A DNA stretch of 64,000 bases from Nitrospira sp. Ga0074138 (GTDB lineage: Bacteria > Nitrospirota > Nitrospiria > Nitrospirales > Nitrospiraceae): positions 123,334 to 187,333 of the forward strand of contig LNDU01000061.1 in assembly GCA_001464735.1 (NCBI GenBank), in the 5' to 3' direction. Every line of letters begins with the position of its first letter. Position 1 is the stretch's first letter. The notes under the pieces were generated by a model, which saw nothing but the letters and a program-made list of their open reading frames with translations, ran no database searches and was not told where the DNA came from. Below are positions 1 through 8,705 of this stretch, piece after piece. The position numbers were made by a program, and so were the translations under genes.

Positions 1-706
1 CACCGGCAGGCGCAGCCGCTCCAGCCTTGGCCGGTTCAGCACCCGCAGCGCCTTCAGCTCCTACTTCCTTACCTTTCGCCACGACTTCGGGTTCGCCCGC
101 CGCTCCCACACCGCTGGTGAGCAAGGCTTCGAGTTTGGCATCCGACATCGGTGCCGCGACACTGACCACCATTTGATCAGCATCATCCAGGAAACGGACA
201 CCTTCACGCGCCCCAAGTTCCTTCACATGGATGCCGCTGGCGATAGTCAAAGGAGAGGCATCGACCTCGATGTAATCGGGCAATGCAGCAGGAAGACACT
301 CGACCTGTACGTCGCGCATGTTGTGGTGCAGCACTCCACCTTCCTTCACACCGGCTGGAACACCACCAATGATCTTGATCGGAACTTTCACTCTGATCGG
401 CTTGCTCATGGAAATCTCAAAGAGGTCCGCGTGGAGGACAGCCCCGGTCACCGGATCGACTTGATAGTCACGCAAGAGCGCGGTACGATTCGGCTTGGAC
501 TTAGCACCATTCACCGTGAGCGAGATCAACGCGGTACTGCCCGCATGCGACTTTAAAATCTTGATCAATTCCTCAGGGTTGACAGTCAACAACAGACAGT
601 CCCCCTGTCCGTAGAGCACGGCCGGAATTTTCCCTGCCCGCCGCATCGACCGTGCAGCTCCCTTGCCCGCCTGTTCTCTCACGGCCACTGTTAAATCGAA
701 TTTCAT
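1..706 (-). CDS. rplY: 50S ribosomal protein L25 (CTC form), partial
   Basis: The start codon is at 704-706 behind a GGAGG-like site, and the C-terminus runs off the left edge of the window. The translation opens MKFDLTVAVREQAGKGAARS and continues with the L25 pattern of 'IPAVLYGQG' and 'ALISLTVNG', then the second CTC-type beta domain ('VKVPIKIIGGVPAGVKEGGVL'). The visible tail is Ala/Gly/Glu-rich, as is usual for the long CTC form. L25 binds 5S rRNA in the large ribosomal subunit. It lies about 50 bp downstream of prs on the same strand, a common prs-rplY arrangement, so the two are probably co-transcribed. The fold assignment is firm; the length is unknown because of truncation. Confidence 0.93.
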   Translation of the reverse strand, partial: MKFDLTVAVREQAGKGAARSMRRAGKIPAVLYGQGDCLLLTVNPEELIKILKSHAGSTALISLTVNGAKSKPNRTALLRDYQVDPVTGAVLHADLFEISMSKPIRVKVPIKIIGGVPAGVKEGGVLHHNMRDVQVECLPAALPDYIEVDASPLTIASGIHVKELGAREGVRFLDDADQMVVSVAAPMSDAKLEALLTSGVGAAGEPEVVAKGKEVGAEGAAGAEPAKAGAAAPAG

Positions 707-757
707 GATCTTCCTCCGTCTCCTCGACTGCTCGCGCAAGACCCAGTCCCGACTGGG

Positions 758-1699
758 CTACGCAAATAATGAACTCACCGACTCATCTTCATGGATCCGT
801 CTGATGGCTTCGCCTAAGAGAGACGCCACCGACAACTGATGCAACTTCGGACAGGCCAACTCTTTTCCTCGCAGCGGAATCGTGTTGGTCACTACGACTT
901 GGGACAGACAGGACGTCTGTAACCGTTCCAGCGCCGGCCCGGACAGCACAGCGTGCGTGCAGGCCGTGATCACCTCTCGAGCACCATGATCAAGACAAGC
1001 CTGAGCCCCCTGAACAATGGTGCCTGCTGTATCGATCATGTCATCGAGGAGCAACACACTCTTCCCTTGCACATCTCCGATGATGTTCATGATTTGCGCT
1101 TGGTTCGGGCCTTCACGTCGCTTGTCGATGATCGCTAGGTTCGCCTGAAGGCGCTTGGCAAATGCCCTGGCCCGCTCCACGCCCCCTGCATCGGGCGAGA
1201 CGACGACCAGATCCACGATTTTTTTCTTCACAATGTAGTCCAGCAACACTGGAAGGGCGTACAAGTGATCGACCGGCACGTTGAAAAATCCCTGGATCTG
1301 CCCGGCATGAAGATCCATTGAGAGCACACGATCGGCTCCGGCCGTCGTAATCAAGTCAGCAACGAGCTTCGCCGTGATCGGAACGCGTGGTTGGTCCTTG
1401 CGGTCCTGACGAGCATATCCGAAATAAGGCACAACGGCAGTGATACGATTGGCCGACGAACGTTTCAACGCATCGATGATGATCAACAACTCCATCAAGG
1501 AATCGTTGACCGGTTGACAACAGGACTGCACAACGAACACGTCGGCGCCACGCACATTTTCGTCGATCTTGACCCGAATTTCCCCATCACTGAACGACGA
1601 AACCGTCGCTTCACCTAGCTTCTGTCCCAAATACGCTGCGATCTCTTGGGCAAGCGAAAGATTGGCGTTGCCAGAGAAAATTTTTAGTTCTCTGTTCAT
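758..1699 (-). CDS. prs: Ribose-phosphate pyrophosphokinase
   Basis: The product makes PRPP from ribose-5-phosphate and ATP in the cytoplasm, feeding nucleotide, His and Trp synthesis (the trp operon is in the same window). The 313-residue product matches the usual Prs length. Visible motifs are '[16 protein letters not shown]' at the N-terminus, the 'YARQDRK' loop, the '[11 protein letters not shown]' segment and the PRPP-binding '[12 protein letters not shown]'. The open frame extends 44 codons upstream, but that extension has no Prs similarity, so the ATG at 1697-1699 was chosen. It is the upstream neighbour of rplY. Confidence 0.96.
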   Translation of the reverse strand: MNRELKIFSGNANLSLAQEIAAYLGQKLGEATVSSFSDGEIRVKIDENVRGADVFVVQSCCQPVNDSLMELLIIIDALKRSSANRITAVVPYFGYARQDRKDQPRVPITAKLVADLITTAGADRVLSMDLHAGQIQGFFNVPVDHLYALPVLLDYIVKKKIVDLVVVSPDAGGVERARAFAKRLQANLAIIDKRREGPNQAQIMNIIGDVQGKSVLLLDDMIDTAGTIVQGAQACLDHGAREVITACTHAVLSGPALERLQTSCLSQVVVTNTIPLRGKELACPKLHQLSVASLLGEAIRRIHEDESVSSLFA

Positions 1700-2015
1700 G
1701 AAGAACGTATCCTGAACCGCCTTCTCGTTTTTCTCTAACGTGCTGGATTCTCTAGTGGTTCTTGTGCGGTGAGCGACGGTGGCCTTTGCACGCCACCTCT
1801 CATTTACTGCACACACTACCGGGGAAACCAATCAAAGGGGGGAACTTTATCGGAAATCACGGGCATCTGTCAACAAACGACTGTCGGGTGAAGCGTCTGA
1901 TCTGCTCCCTGTGCATGACGACGGGTATCAGCTGGGCGCTGACGAAGCGAACCCACTCTGGTCAAGAAATAATTCGCATGTTACCCTACGTGTATAGCCA
2001 CATTGGAGGGGTAGA
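1700..2015. other. Intergenic region between divergent prs and a secreted-protein gene
   Basis: No gene is supported here. On the minus strand it is the prs leader. It contains a small perfect hairpin, GGTGGC/GCCACC, at 1778-1797. The plus strand ends in a strong GGAGGGG ribosome-binding site just before 2016. No tRNA or recognisable riboswitch was seen. Confidence 0.5.
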
Positions 2016-2492
2016 ATGAAGCGGAAAACCTTCCGAGATCGGTGGTCGCAAGCCTTGGTGTGGGCTGGGACTGTCGCCTGTGGCCTCTTCCCCTTCCCCA
2101 CCATCGCTGAAACTCTCCAAATACCATGGGAGTGTTCTAACTACACAGGCGACGCGCAGACTCGTTGCGTGAACGCCTTCATGGAAGCACAGCAGAAAAA
2201 AATCACTGAGCTTGAAGGGAAACTCCAGGCCCAAGAGGGGACAGTCAGTCAACTCAAAAGCCAGCTCGATCGACAATCAACCGCGACGGCGGATTTGCAA
2301 CGACAGCTGGTAGAACGGCCCACCACGAGCATTGTCTCAATCCCGTATTCCTATCCATACTCCTATGGCTATCCCCTCGGCCTCGGGTTGGGGTTTGGAC
2401 TTCATTTTGGAAGTTCTGGGATGTATGCGTCACCCTTTTACCGTCCCTTTTGGGGCCCTCGACATTACGGGTATTGGGGCTATGGCTGGTAA
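2016..2492 (+). CDS. Secreted coiled-coil protein with Gly/Tyr-rich tail
   Basis: The family is not recognised. The 158-residue product has an N-terminal signal peptide (about 1-31, ending near 'PFPTIAE'). A short Cys-containing segment follows (C40 and C51, possibly a disulfide), then a Glu/Gln/Lys-rich coiled coil of about 50 residues ('KKITELEGKLQAQEGTVSQL'). The tail is low-complexity and rich in Tyr, Gly, Pro and Phe ('YSYPYSYGYPLGLGLGFGLHFG'). Such tails occur in surface or outer-membrane-associated proteins. A GGAGGGG site precedes the ATG with good spacing. It is probably exported; its function is unknown. Confidence 0.75.
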   Translation: MKRKTFRDRWSQALVWAGTVACGLFPFPTIAETLQIPWECSNYTGDAQTRCVNAFMEAQQKKITELEGKLQAQEGTVSQLKSQLDRQSTATADLQRQLVERPTTSIVSIPYSYPYSYGYPLGLGLGFGLHFGSSGMYASPFYRPFWGPRHYGYWGYGW

Positions 2493-2711
2493 GGTTCCCT
2501 GACTGGGGAAAACTGCAACACCCCTTCCTTTGTAAACACCAGTCACTCCTGCTCAGATCAGTCTTTTCGTTGACAAGTTGCCTCCGGCCACATAGCCTGC
2601 TACCTAGTACCCCATTAGCTACAACACCGGGTCGGCTCGACAGACAAAGAGCCACCGTCTCATGCTTGGGAGACATGCAAAGAAATCTGCCACGCGACAT
2701 AAGGACACTCG

Positions 2712-3071
2712 ATGGTCACCCGTAAATTCCCGCGGTTTCCGGTAGCAATCCCCAGCACGTTGGTGCAGAGAGACAAACTTCGATACAACGCGTCTGTGAA
2801 GGATCTCTCGCTGAAAGGCTGCCGGTTAGAAAGCGTCGTCCAGCCCTTTACCGGCATGCAGGTGGAATTACTCATTGAACTACCCGGCGAACCTACCCCC
2901 ATCTACGTGAGTAGAGGGGCCGTCCGCTGGTCCGGATCACAAGGAATCGGTGTCGAATTCTTAACCGTGGCTCCTGCTGAACAAGAACGACTCAAGCGGG
3001 TGGTCGAACAGCTCTCCGTAACGGCAGGACAGGCTCTCATCGTTCCAAAAGGCGAGCTGCCAAAGACGTGA
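2712..3071 (+). CDS. PilZ domain protein
   Basis: A single-domain PilZ protein of 119 residues, a likely cyclic-di-GMP receptor. It has the N-terminal arginine motif ('RKFPRFP', residues 4-10) and the downstream D-x-S-x-x-G motif ('DLSLKGCRLES'), both needed for c-di-GMP binding. A beta-strand region ('AVRWSGSQGIGVEF') follows, as is typical of the fold. It stands alone between the secreted coiled-coil gene and a toxin-antitoxin pair, so its effector target cannot be inferred. A second PilZ protein lies at 46387-46716. Confidence 0.88.
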   Translation: MVTRKFPRFPVAIPSTLVQRDKLRYNASVKDLSLKGCRLESVVQPFTGMQVELLIELPGEPTPIYVSRGAVRWSGSQGIGVEFLTVAPAEQERLKRVVEQLSVTAGQALIVPKGELPKT

Positions 3072-3325
3072 AGCAGATCACTCAGCTGTCAGCACAGACT
3101 ATTCCCCACTTTTGACGAGCTCGATCATCCTTTTCTAAAAGCAAACAGGGCTCCCCTCAGCTAGAACGCCGGCGTATCCGGCAGGCTGGCCAGCGGGAGT
3201 TGGCATTCACCGTGCTTCGCATCACCCATGTTCAGCGCACACAGCCTTCGATCGAGTCCAAGCCCACCACTGTCTTGCTACCGGACCTGTTGCATTCCAT
3301 CCATCCTGACCCGTATTCTCGTTCC

Positions 3326-3529
3326 ATGGAGCTCTCATCGTTGTCGATGGAACAATTGAAAGAATTGGTTCAGGGCCTCGTGGACGATCGAATTCGCGAG
3401 TTGATCGGAGATCCCGACCTTGGTCTCCAACTCGGCGATTCACTCAGAGCTCGCCTCAAGCAGTCATTAGTGACCAGTGACCGGCTCTCCGGAGAAGACA
3501 TAGCCGAGCGAATCGGCCTTCGATGGTAA
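3326..3529 (+). CDS. Small antitoxin-like protein
   Basis: A 67-residue acidic helical protein ('MEQLKELVQGLVDDRIRELIG') encoded 6 bp upstream of a RelE-type toxin gene, hence the antitoxin call. The open frame continues upstream to 3200, but that part is Pro/Thr-rich and unlike an antitoxin, so the internal ATG at 3326 is preferred; 3350 is another possible start. No DNA-binding domain is obvious. The role is inferred from gene order rather than from a recognised family signature. Confidence 0.6.
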   Translation: MELSSLSMEQLKELVQGLVDDRIRELIGDPDLGLQLGDSLRARLKQSLVTSDRLSGEDIAERIGLRW

Positions 3530-3535
3530 AACCCC

Positions 3536-3799
3536 ATGCCCTGGTACCGCCTCACCTTTCAACCCAGCACGGTGCAAGATCTCGCCGCGATTGACCAGCC
3601 CATGGCCCAACGGCTCCTCGACAAGTCCAAGTGGCTGGCTTCCAATGTCGACAACCTGCGACATGAATCGATCGCGGATGACCTTCCTGGACTCTGCAAG
3701 TATGCCGTAGGGGAATGGCGGATTTTCTATGCGATCGACCGCGCGGAACAGCTCGTCAATATCCACGCGATCGTGCCCCAGAGTGCGCTTCGCTCCTGA
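3536..3799 (+). CDS. RelE/ParE-family toxin
   Basis: An 87-residue protein with the RelE/ParE pattern: an N-terminal beta strand ('WYRLTFQPSTVQDLAAI'), two helices, then the core strand 'CKYAVGEWRIFYAIDRAEQ' and a terminal strand 'LVNIHAIVPQ'. RelE-type toxins cleave mRNA on the ribosome; ParE relatives target gyrase. The sequence alone does not tell which applies here. It follows its putative antitoxin by 6 bp on the same strand, as expected for a type II module. Confidence 0.82.
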   Translation: MPWYRLTFQPSTVQDLAAIDQPMAQRLLDKSKWLASNVDNLRHESIADDLPGLCKYAVGEWRIFYAIDRAEQLVNIHAIVPQSALRS

Positions 3800-3808
3800 A
3801 AAACCCCG

Positions 3809-4348
3809 TCAGTTGATAGTCCCCAGAACGTCTGCGACATGCAGCTGAAACGTTCCCCGCGCCACATCCTCAACGTAATGACGCAAGGCCGCTTCCACCA
3901 CTGGGAAGGCGATTTCCTCCCAGGGGATGGCGTGGCGGGGAAAGAGCCGCACGTCCAGACTTTCAAACCCTGCACTGAACTGCTTGGTCTGAAGACGGCC
4001 GATGAAGGTCATGTAGACCTGTCCAATACGAGGCAGGCTCAATACGGAATGGAGCCGCGTAATGGTCACCTGCGCCTGCGCCTCCTCGAGCGTCTCCCGC
4101 ATCGCCGCCTGTTCGGTACCTTCGCCGAGTTCCATGAAGCCAGCCGGATAGGTCCAGAGACCTGACCTCGGCTCGATGGCCCGCCGGCATAAAAGGATTT
4201 GATCTTCCCATTCAGGAATACAGCCCGCGACGATCTTCGGATTATGGTAATGAATAGCCTGGCAGGTTTCGCACACGAACCGAGGCAGGTTATCGCCGGG
4301 CGGAACTTTTTGAATGACGGACTTTCCGCAGGCGCTGCAATAATTCAT
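3809..4348 (-). CDS. NUDIX hydrolase with zinc ribbon
   Basis: This 179-residue protein starts with a four-cysteine zinc ribbon ('CSACGK' at about residues 4-9 and 'CETCQA' at about 26-31). The Nudix box follows: 'GFMELGEG' through 'RETLEEA' fits G-x5-E-x7-RE-U-x-EE. The arrangement resembles NadC/NudC-like and ADP-ribose pyrophosphatases that hydrolyse nucleoside diphosphates linked to another group; the exact substrate is not determinable. The open frame runs 16 codons further upstream, but the ATG at 4346-4348 starts exactly at the zinc ribbon. It is divergent from the methyltransferase gene 37 bp away. Confidence 0.9.
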   Translation of the reverse strand: MNYCSACGKSVIQKVPPGDNLPRFVCETCQAIHYHNPKIVAGCIPEWEDQILLCRRAIEPRSGLWTYPAGFMELGEGTEQAAMRETLEEAQAQVTITRLHSVLSLPRIGQVYMTFIGRLQTKQFSAGFESLDVRLFPRHAIPWEEIAFPVVEAALRHYVEDVARGTFQLHVADVLGTIN

Positions 4349-4385
4349 TAGGTGGCCTCTGAACCTGCAATCCCCGGCAAGCAAA

Positions 4386-5561
4386 ATGGATAGCACAAAC
4401 CATCGCTTCTTTGCACCTTGTCCTCGCGGGCTTGAAGGCGTGCTTGAGACAGAGCTTCATAGCCTTGGCATGCCCGCAACGACCAAGACGGAAGGGGGCG
4501 TCGGCTTCAGCACGTCCTGGTCGACCATGTACTGGGTCAATCTCAACTCGCACATCGCCAGTCGCGTCCTGTGGGAGGTCGGACAGAGTCCCTATAAAAC
4601 AGAGGGCGATGTCTACCACGCCGCCTATGCGCTCGCCTGGCCTGAGTGGTTCACGCCCGCTCAGACGATCAAGGTGAAGGTGAGCGCCCGTCGATGCCCC
4701 CTCCCCAGCCTGGACTTCCTGACTCTCCGCATCAAAGATGCCGTCTGCGATAAGTTCGCCAAGGCCAAACAGGAACGACCGAGCGTCGATACGGAACGGC
4801 CGGACATCAGGCTCGACGCCTTTCTGGACCAGAGCACGGTCACGTTTTATGTGGATACGTCCGGCGAACCCTTGTTCAAGCGCGGACATCGGATAGGATC
4901 GGTCGAAGCGCCACTCAGAGAAAACCTGGCGGCGGGAATTCTACGGCTCGCCGGCTGGACTGCGAGCGATGTGCTGCTCGATCCCATGTGCGGGAGCGGG
5001 ACGATTCCGCTCGAAGCCGCCTTCATGGCTCGTCAGATCGCGCCGGGCATCTCACGTAACTTTGGCTTTGAGCGATTACTCCTTCACGACGCACACCAGT
5101 GGGATCATCTTCGGGAAGCAGCGCTGGCCAAACAAGTGGCTCAGGTGCCGTCCACCATTTATGCCTCCGACCGGGATCCAGCGATGGTGAAGGTTGCGCA
5201 GCGGATGTTTCAAGGCGCTGGAGTGGCGATAGATGTCCGACTAAAGCAAAGCGATATTCTAGATTTGGAAGCGCCGGCAGACAAAGGTGTGATGATCATC
5301 AATCCACCTTATGGAGTCCGCCTCAGCCGGTCGGACGAATTGGAATTGTTTTACCCTAAGCTGGGTGATTGGCTGAAGCAGCGCTTTACCGGATGGCGCG
5401 CCTATGTGCTGACTGGCGATCCTCGATTGTCGAAGCTAATTGGGCTGACGCCGTCCAAACGCATTCCCCTCTTCAACGGGGCATTGGAGTGCCGGCTGTA
5501 TGAGTTCGTGATCGTTCAGGGCGGCGCAAGACGACGTCTCGCCCCGCCGACGCGAACCTAG
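4386..5561 (+). CDS. THUMP-domain class I RNA methyltransferase (RlmL/YpsC-like)
   Basis: A 391-residue protein with an N-terminal ferredoxin-like/THUMP region (about 1-155, 'FFAPCPRGLEGVLETEL') and a C-terminal Rossmann methyltransferase. The SAM-binding motif is 'LLDPMCGSGTIPLEAA' and the catalytic motif is 'NPPYGVRL', typical of N2-guanine and N6-adenine methyltransferases. Relatives (RlmL N-terminal half, YpsC) methylate 23S rRNA guanine. It lacks the second, RlmK-like domain of E. coli RlmKL. It is divergent from the NUDIX gene. Confidence 0.92.
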   Translation: MDSTNHRFFAPCPRGLEGVLETELHSLGMPATTKTEGGVGFSTSWSTMYWVNLNSHIASRVLWEVGQSPYKTEGDVYHAAYALAWPEWFTPAQTIKVKVSARRCPLPSLDFLTLRIKDAVCDKFAKAKQERPSVDTERPDIRLDAFLDQSTVTFYVDTSGEPLFKRGHRIGSVEAPLRENLAAGILRLAGWTASDVLLDPMCGSGTIPLEAAFMARQIAPGISRNFGFERLLLHDAHQWDHLREAALAKQVAQVPSTIYASDRDPAMVKVAQRMFQGAGVAIDVRLKQSDILDLEAPADKGVMIINPPYGVRLSRSDELELFYPKLGDWLKQRFTGWRAYVLTGDPRLSKLIGLTPSKRIPLFNGALECRLYEFVIVQGGARRRLAPPTRT

Positions 5562-5698
5562 CCTCTCATTGATAACGTATAGCGCAGTCTCTATAAGATT
5601 CCCGGCCTCTTTGTGTTTTACCGTACCCCGTTGATGGGATGAGCAAGTTCTGGGAGGGGGTAATCGTTGGCCAAATCCTCTCAATGTTTCTTAGTAGC

Positions 5699-6727
5699 TC
5701 AATGGTCAATTGGCCAGACATTGTCTACTTTCCACATTCCTCTCTCTTTGTAAAAACTATGGCGCTTGTTTGACCCTCTGGCGTCCAGCTTCCTTCTCTC
5801 AACTACCTCGGAGAATAGTTCCTCTACAAGGCTCGTGAGGACGATCGTTTTTAAGAACATGATTCTTGAATAATTTGACGGACTATTGTCGATGCTCGAA
5901 GTTGCGGCAATGCGTCGTAGCTCTAACTCGTAAATATCCGCTACAGCTTCCATTGAATGGAAGGGAGTTTTTCTTATGAATTGGATTAAGTCGAGAGCAG
6001 GTTTCTTGTTAACTTGAGTATATGCGAAGCCTGGCCGATAGTTTATTCTGTTCCGTAATTCACTAGGCCAAGAATCTTTCCCAGCGCGATCAGAAAATGC
6101 GAGACATTTAAAGAGACTAAATTCTAACTTGTTGGTTTCTTCAGTCGCATAATGATCAAACCTCCATTGCGCATCTCGGATGACTTGGCTCCAGGTACAT
6201 GCATGGAAGTGCGAAGAGCCCATTTTATCCAGTACTACTTCTCGATTAGTGGCACTAAGATCCTTCCCCATTTTGAGTTGAAATGTTCCACTGTGGGGAC
6301 TCTGCATAGCATTGCGGGCCAGTGTTCTTAAATCTCTAACGGCTGTCTGATCCAGGTAAACGACCCCCTTTCCAAGAAGCCGTGTCCATGCCAAAGCTGC
6401 GAAAAGTCCCCAATAGTAAATTGTTACTAGTAGCCAGGCAGGGCTGTTCCAGCGGTCTGTCTTTATTGAGTCATGGATGAGAGCGCGATGTTCAGCGATG
6501 TGATTTAGAAGGTGCTCAGTATCTCCGACGATAGCTGAACCAATATCCGCTGTAGCGCATTCGAGGGTGAAGCTCTTTGCGGTGGCCGCCACAACAGAAA
6601 AGCTACCTCTTTGTCTCCAACTCGATAGAGTTAATGGATTGTGAGGAGTGAAAGAGCTGTTGTCGACAATCGAATTGAGGGCGTGATCTCGACAGGTTTG
6701 CCAGACTGAGCCTTTGGGGAAGTTCAC
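5699..6727 (-). CDS. Uncharacterised partner of DGQHR protein
   Basis: A 342-residue protein that I do not recognise. It has a hydrophobic stretch near residues 95-120 ('SPAWLLVTIYYWGLFAALAW'), which may be buried helix or membrane-associated. The rest is mixed helical with many aromatic and His residues ('SSHFHACTWSQV', 'INYRPGFAYTQV'). The start ATG overlaps the stop of the upstream DGQHR gene by 4 bp, implying translational coupling and a joint function. The two genes are visibly AT-richer than their flanks, suggesting acquisition. DGQHR (DndB-like) proteins are found in DNA-modification and defence loci, so this may be the partner of such a system; that is inference. Confidence 0.7.
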   Translation of the reverse strand: MNFPKGSVWQTCRDHALNSIVDNSSFTPHNPLTLSSWRQRGSFSVVAATAKSFTLECATADIGSAIVGDTEHLLNHIAEHRALIHDSIKTDRWNSPAWLLVTIYYWGLFAALAWTRLLGKGVVYLDQTAVRDLRTLARNAMQSPHSGTFQLKMGKDLSATNREVVLDKMGSSHFHACTWSQVIRDAQWRFDHYATEETNKLEFSLFKCLAFSDRAGKDSWPSELRNRINYRPGFAYTQVNKKPALDLIQFIRKTPFHSMEAVADIYELELRRIAATSSIDNSPSNYSRIMFLKTIVLTSLVEELFSEVVERRKLDARGSNKRHSFYKERGMWKVDNVWPIDH

Positions 6728-7725
6728 ACCATATCCGATGTAATTGATACGCTCTTCTGAATGGCTGCTTTCATTGTTTCGCCAATCCTTTTAGCGCTTC
6801 CATCTGAAAGAGTAGAGTAATCAAGTTTCGCAATTGGTCTTATGATGGATTGGATGCTTCCCTGTTTTGCATTTCCAGATGTGGTTGTGACTATTCGAAT
6901 TGCTTCGTCAAATACCGAGAATGCAGCTTCAAAGAAGGCCGATTTTGTTAAAAGCTTCTTGTTGTCTAGTTCCGCATCCAGGGCGCTAAGATAGTTCCGA
7001 ATAAGGGTGTAACGGGCTTCATCCTCTACATCGAGCATGAGAGGAGAGCGAAGTACTGATTGCAACGAGCGATTGAACGTAACTCTGGAAATCTTTCCAG
7101 AAGCGGACTGAGATGGACTGAGTTTTCCACTGAGAGGTGATTTAGAATCTTTGTTTAATCGATCAAAGAGTTGTCGAAGGGATTGCTCCATGTGTGTCTC
7201 AATATTTGCCACTTGCTTGATGTCAAGCAGTAGGGCGGCTGGAACTCCACGCTGAGTTGTATTGATGTCGATAAACAGCGAAGTTTCAGTTGCCCTGGAA
7301 AGGTTTACATAGATAGAGACGGGCACGCGTAGATCTTTTTTATGGTTTTCTTTGCACAGATGGTATCCGAGCAATCTATGTTGCCCGTCGAGAACCAAGA
7401 ATGCCTTCTCGACTCGATCAAATGACAGCGTCTTGGCGCGGGAGTTGTAGTTAATCTGGGCATTTCCTTGCGCCGATAGGACAATGTTGGTTGGAATTGA
7501 GCCTGTGCCTTTGGCGAGATACCGTGCAATGTCTTCGGCGCGCTTCGTATTAAGGCTTCTTTGGAAACCTGCTTCAGGGTCATTCTCACGCCTTGAGACA
7601 AAGCAATAAGGATAAAGATCACCGACTGGAATTGTGGAGAAGTAGAATCGGTGGTCATTTTGTGTGAGGGGAAATGCTGGATAAGAAGGACGTTTTATGC
7701 GATCTGAATGCCCCGTACTAGGCAT
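6724..7725 (-). CDS. DGQHR-domain protein (DndB-like)
   Basis: The 333-residue product carries the signature 'LVLDGQHRLLGYHLC' near residue 110. An 'INTTQRGVPAALLLDI' segment follows, typical of the DGQHR family that includes DndB and related proteins of DNA phosphorothioation and deazapurine-modification loci. An upstream 'RPSYPAFPLTQNDHRFYFSTIP' stretch also fits the family start. The ATG has a GAGGAAA ribosome-binding site. It is first in a two-gene operon with an unknown protein. None of the usual dnd genes (dndC/D/E) are in the window, so it is an orphan or a minimal system. Confidence 0.85.
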   Translation of the reverse strand: MPSTGHSDRIKRPSYPAFPLTQNDHRFYFSTIPVGDLYPYCFVSRRENDPEAGFQRSLNTKRAEDIARYLAKGTGSIPTNIVLSAQGNAQINYNSRAKTLSFDRVEKAFLVLDGQHRLLGYHLCKENHKKDLRVPVSIYVNLSRATETSLFIDINTTQRGVPAALLLDIKQVANIETHMEQSLRQLFDRLNKDSKSPLSGKLSPSQSASGKISRVTFNRSLQSVLRSPLMLDVEDEARYTLIRNYLSALDAELDNKKLLTKSAFFEAAFSVFDEAIRIVTTTSGNAKQGSIQSIIRPIAKLDYSTLSDGSAKRIGETMKAAIQKSVSITSDMV

Positions 7726-7953
7726 GGTGTTTCCTCAGGTGTGATTTAATTTGGAAGCCAGAGAGAAGCCGGAGATAGGTAGTCTTTTCTCATGAAGGAA
7801 GTCAAGAGCAAGAAATGGGTGCCATCTTTCAGGAATTCGGTGATGCCCCAGCCCCGCGAGCCGCCCACCATGTCCGGTTAGCCTCTCGCCGTCACATTTT
7901 CGGTTCGTTCCCGCCAGGTATTTGACCACATCGACATGTGCTGACCGCCGCGT

Positions 7954-7966
7954 AAGAATCACGCTC
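7954..7966 (+). repeat. 13-bp direct repeat, copy 1
   Basis: AAGAATCACGCTC. The same 13 bases occur at 8977-8989, just upstream of the NmrA-like gene, and flanking bases are partly alike (CTGAC...GCG before, T/G-rich after). This copy lies beside the end of an IS30 remnant. It may be a duplicated promoter or operator segment, or an insertion footprint. Confidence 0.5.
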
Positions 7967-7983
7967 TATTATGCAGGGCGGTT

Positions 7984-8160
7984 TCAAGTTCCAAGTGCAA
8001 CGGGTGAATCATGACGCCGCTGCGCGTAGACTTCCAGAGGCGTGGCAAAGCCGAGACATTTTCGTGGGCGCATGTTCAACCGATGAGCCATGGCATTCAA
8101 CTCACACTGCGTGTACCCCGACAGGTCTGTGCCCTTGGCAGGTACTGGCGAACGACGCAA
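7984..8160 (-). pseudogene. IS30-family transposase, C-terminal remnant
   Basis: Read on the minus strand, the bases translate to the end of an IS30-type integrase domain: 'RQYLP' then, one base out of frame, 'KGTDLSGYTQCELNAMAH' and 'RPRKCLGFATPLEVYAQ', ending 'SPVALGT' and a TGA at 7984-7986. The pattern 'RQYxPKGTDLS...LN.RPRK.L...TP' is characteristic of this family. A single base is missing between LP and KG (CTGCC-AAGGGC), and everything upstream of about 8160 is lost. It is a dead fragment marking past insertion. Confidence 0.82.
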
Positions 8161-8248
8161 TTAGGATCTTGTAATCGCGCATTTCAGTAGGTGGCAGAAA
8201 CCATTTCTCTCTGAACCGCCTCCCCCCTGCACCGCCCATCACTCTAGC

Positions 8249-8705
8249 TCATATCCACCGACGCACCTGAGATGCGTATGCGACGAACTCCTGCCCAAAC
8301 AGAGCAGTCAGCGCTCGTTCTTCCGGTTCGATTTGGAAGCGATTCATGTAGAAGATAAAGGCGGGAAGAAAGAGAAAAGCCAGGGCGTTTCCCAAATACA
8401 GCGCCCATCCGACCAAGACGAACAACAGGCCGAGATACATCGGATTGCGCGTAAAGCCATAGATGCCCGACGTCACCAAGAACGATGCGGAAGATGGCTT
8501 CATGGGGTTCGCGGTGGTGTGCGCTCTCCAGAACGACAGCATCGCCGATCCCGTGATCGCCACACCGGTGAGTCCCATTCCCACGGCCACGACTCGCAGT
8601 GGCGCAAACAAAAATGTGGGCAGGGCGCGGGAGACGAGCCACATGCCCATCGCGGTCACCCGCGCCGGTGAGGGCTGGAGGAATTTTCAGTTCAAGCATG
8701 TGCAT
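8249..8705 (-). pseudogene. ICMT/PEMT-like membrane methyltransferase, frameshifted near the N-terminus
   Basis: The downstream part (8249-8659, 136 codons from a GTG) gives an isoprenylcysteine carboxyl methyltransferase/phospholipid methyltransferase-type protein with several hydrophobic helices, the 'TSGIYGFTRNPMYLGLL' motif and a final 'EPEERALTALFGQEFVAYA'. Homologues start with 'LELKIPP', and that sequence ('MHMLELKIPPALTGA') is present upstream in another frame from 8705. One extra G in 'GCGGGTGACC' separates the two frames. Either the gene is disrupted, the read has an error, or translation begins at the internal GTG and gives a slightly short protein. The substrate is unknown. Confidence 0.72.
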
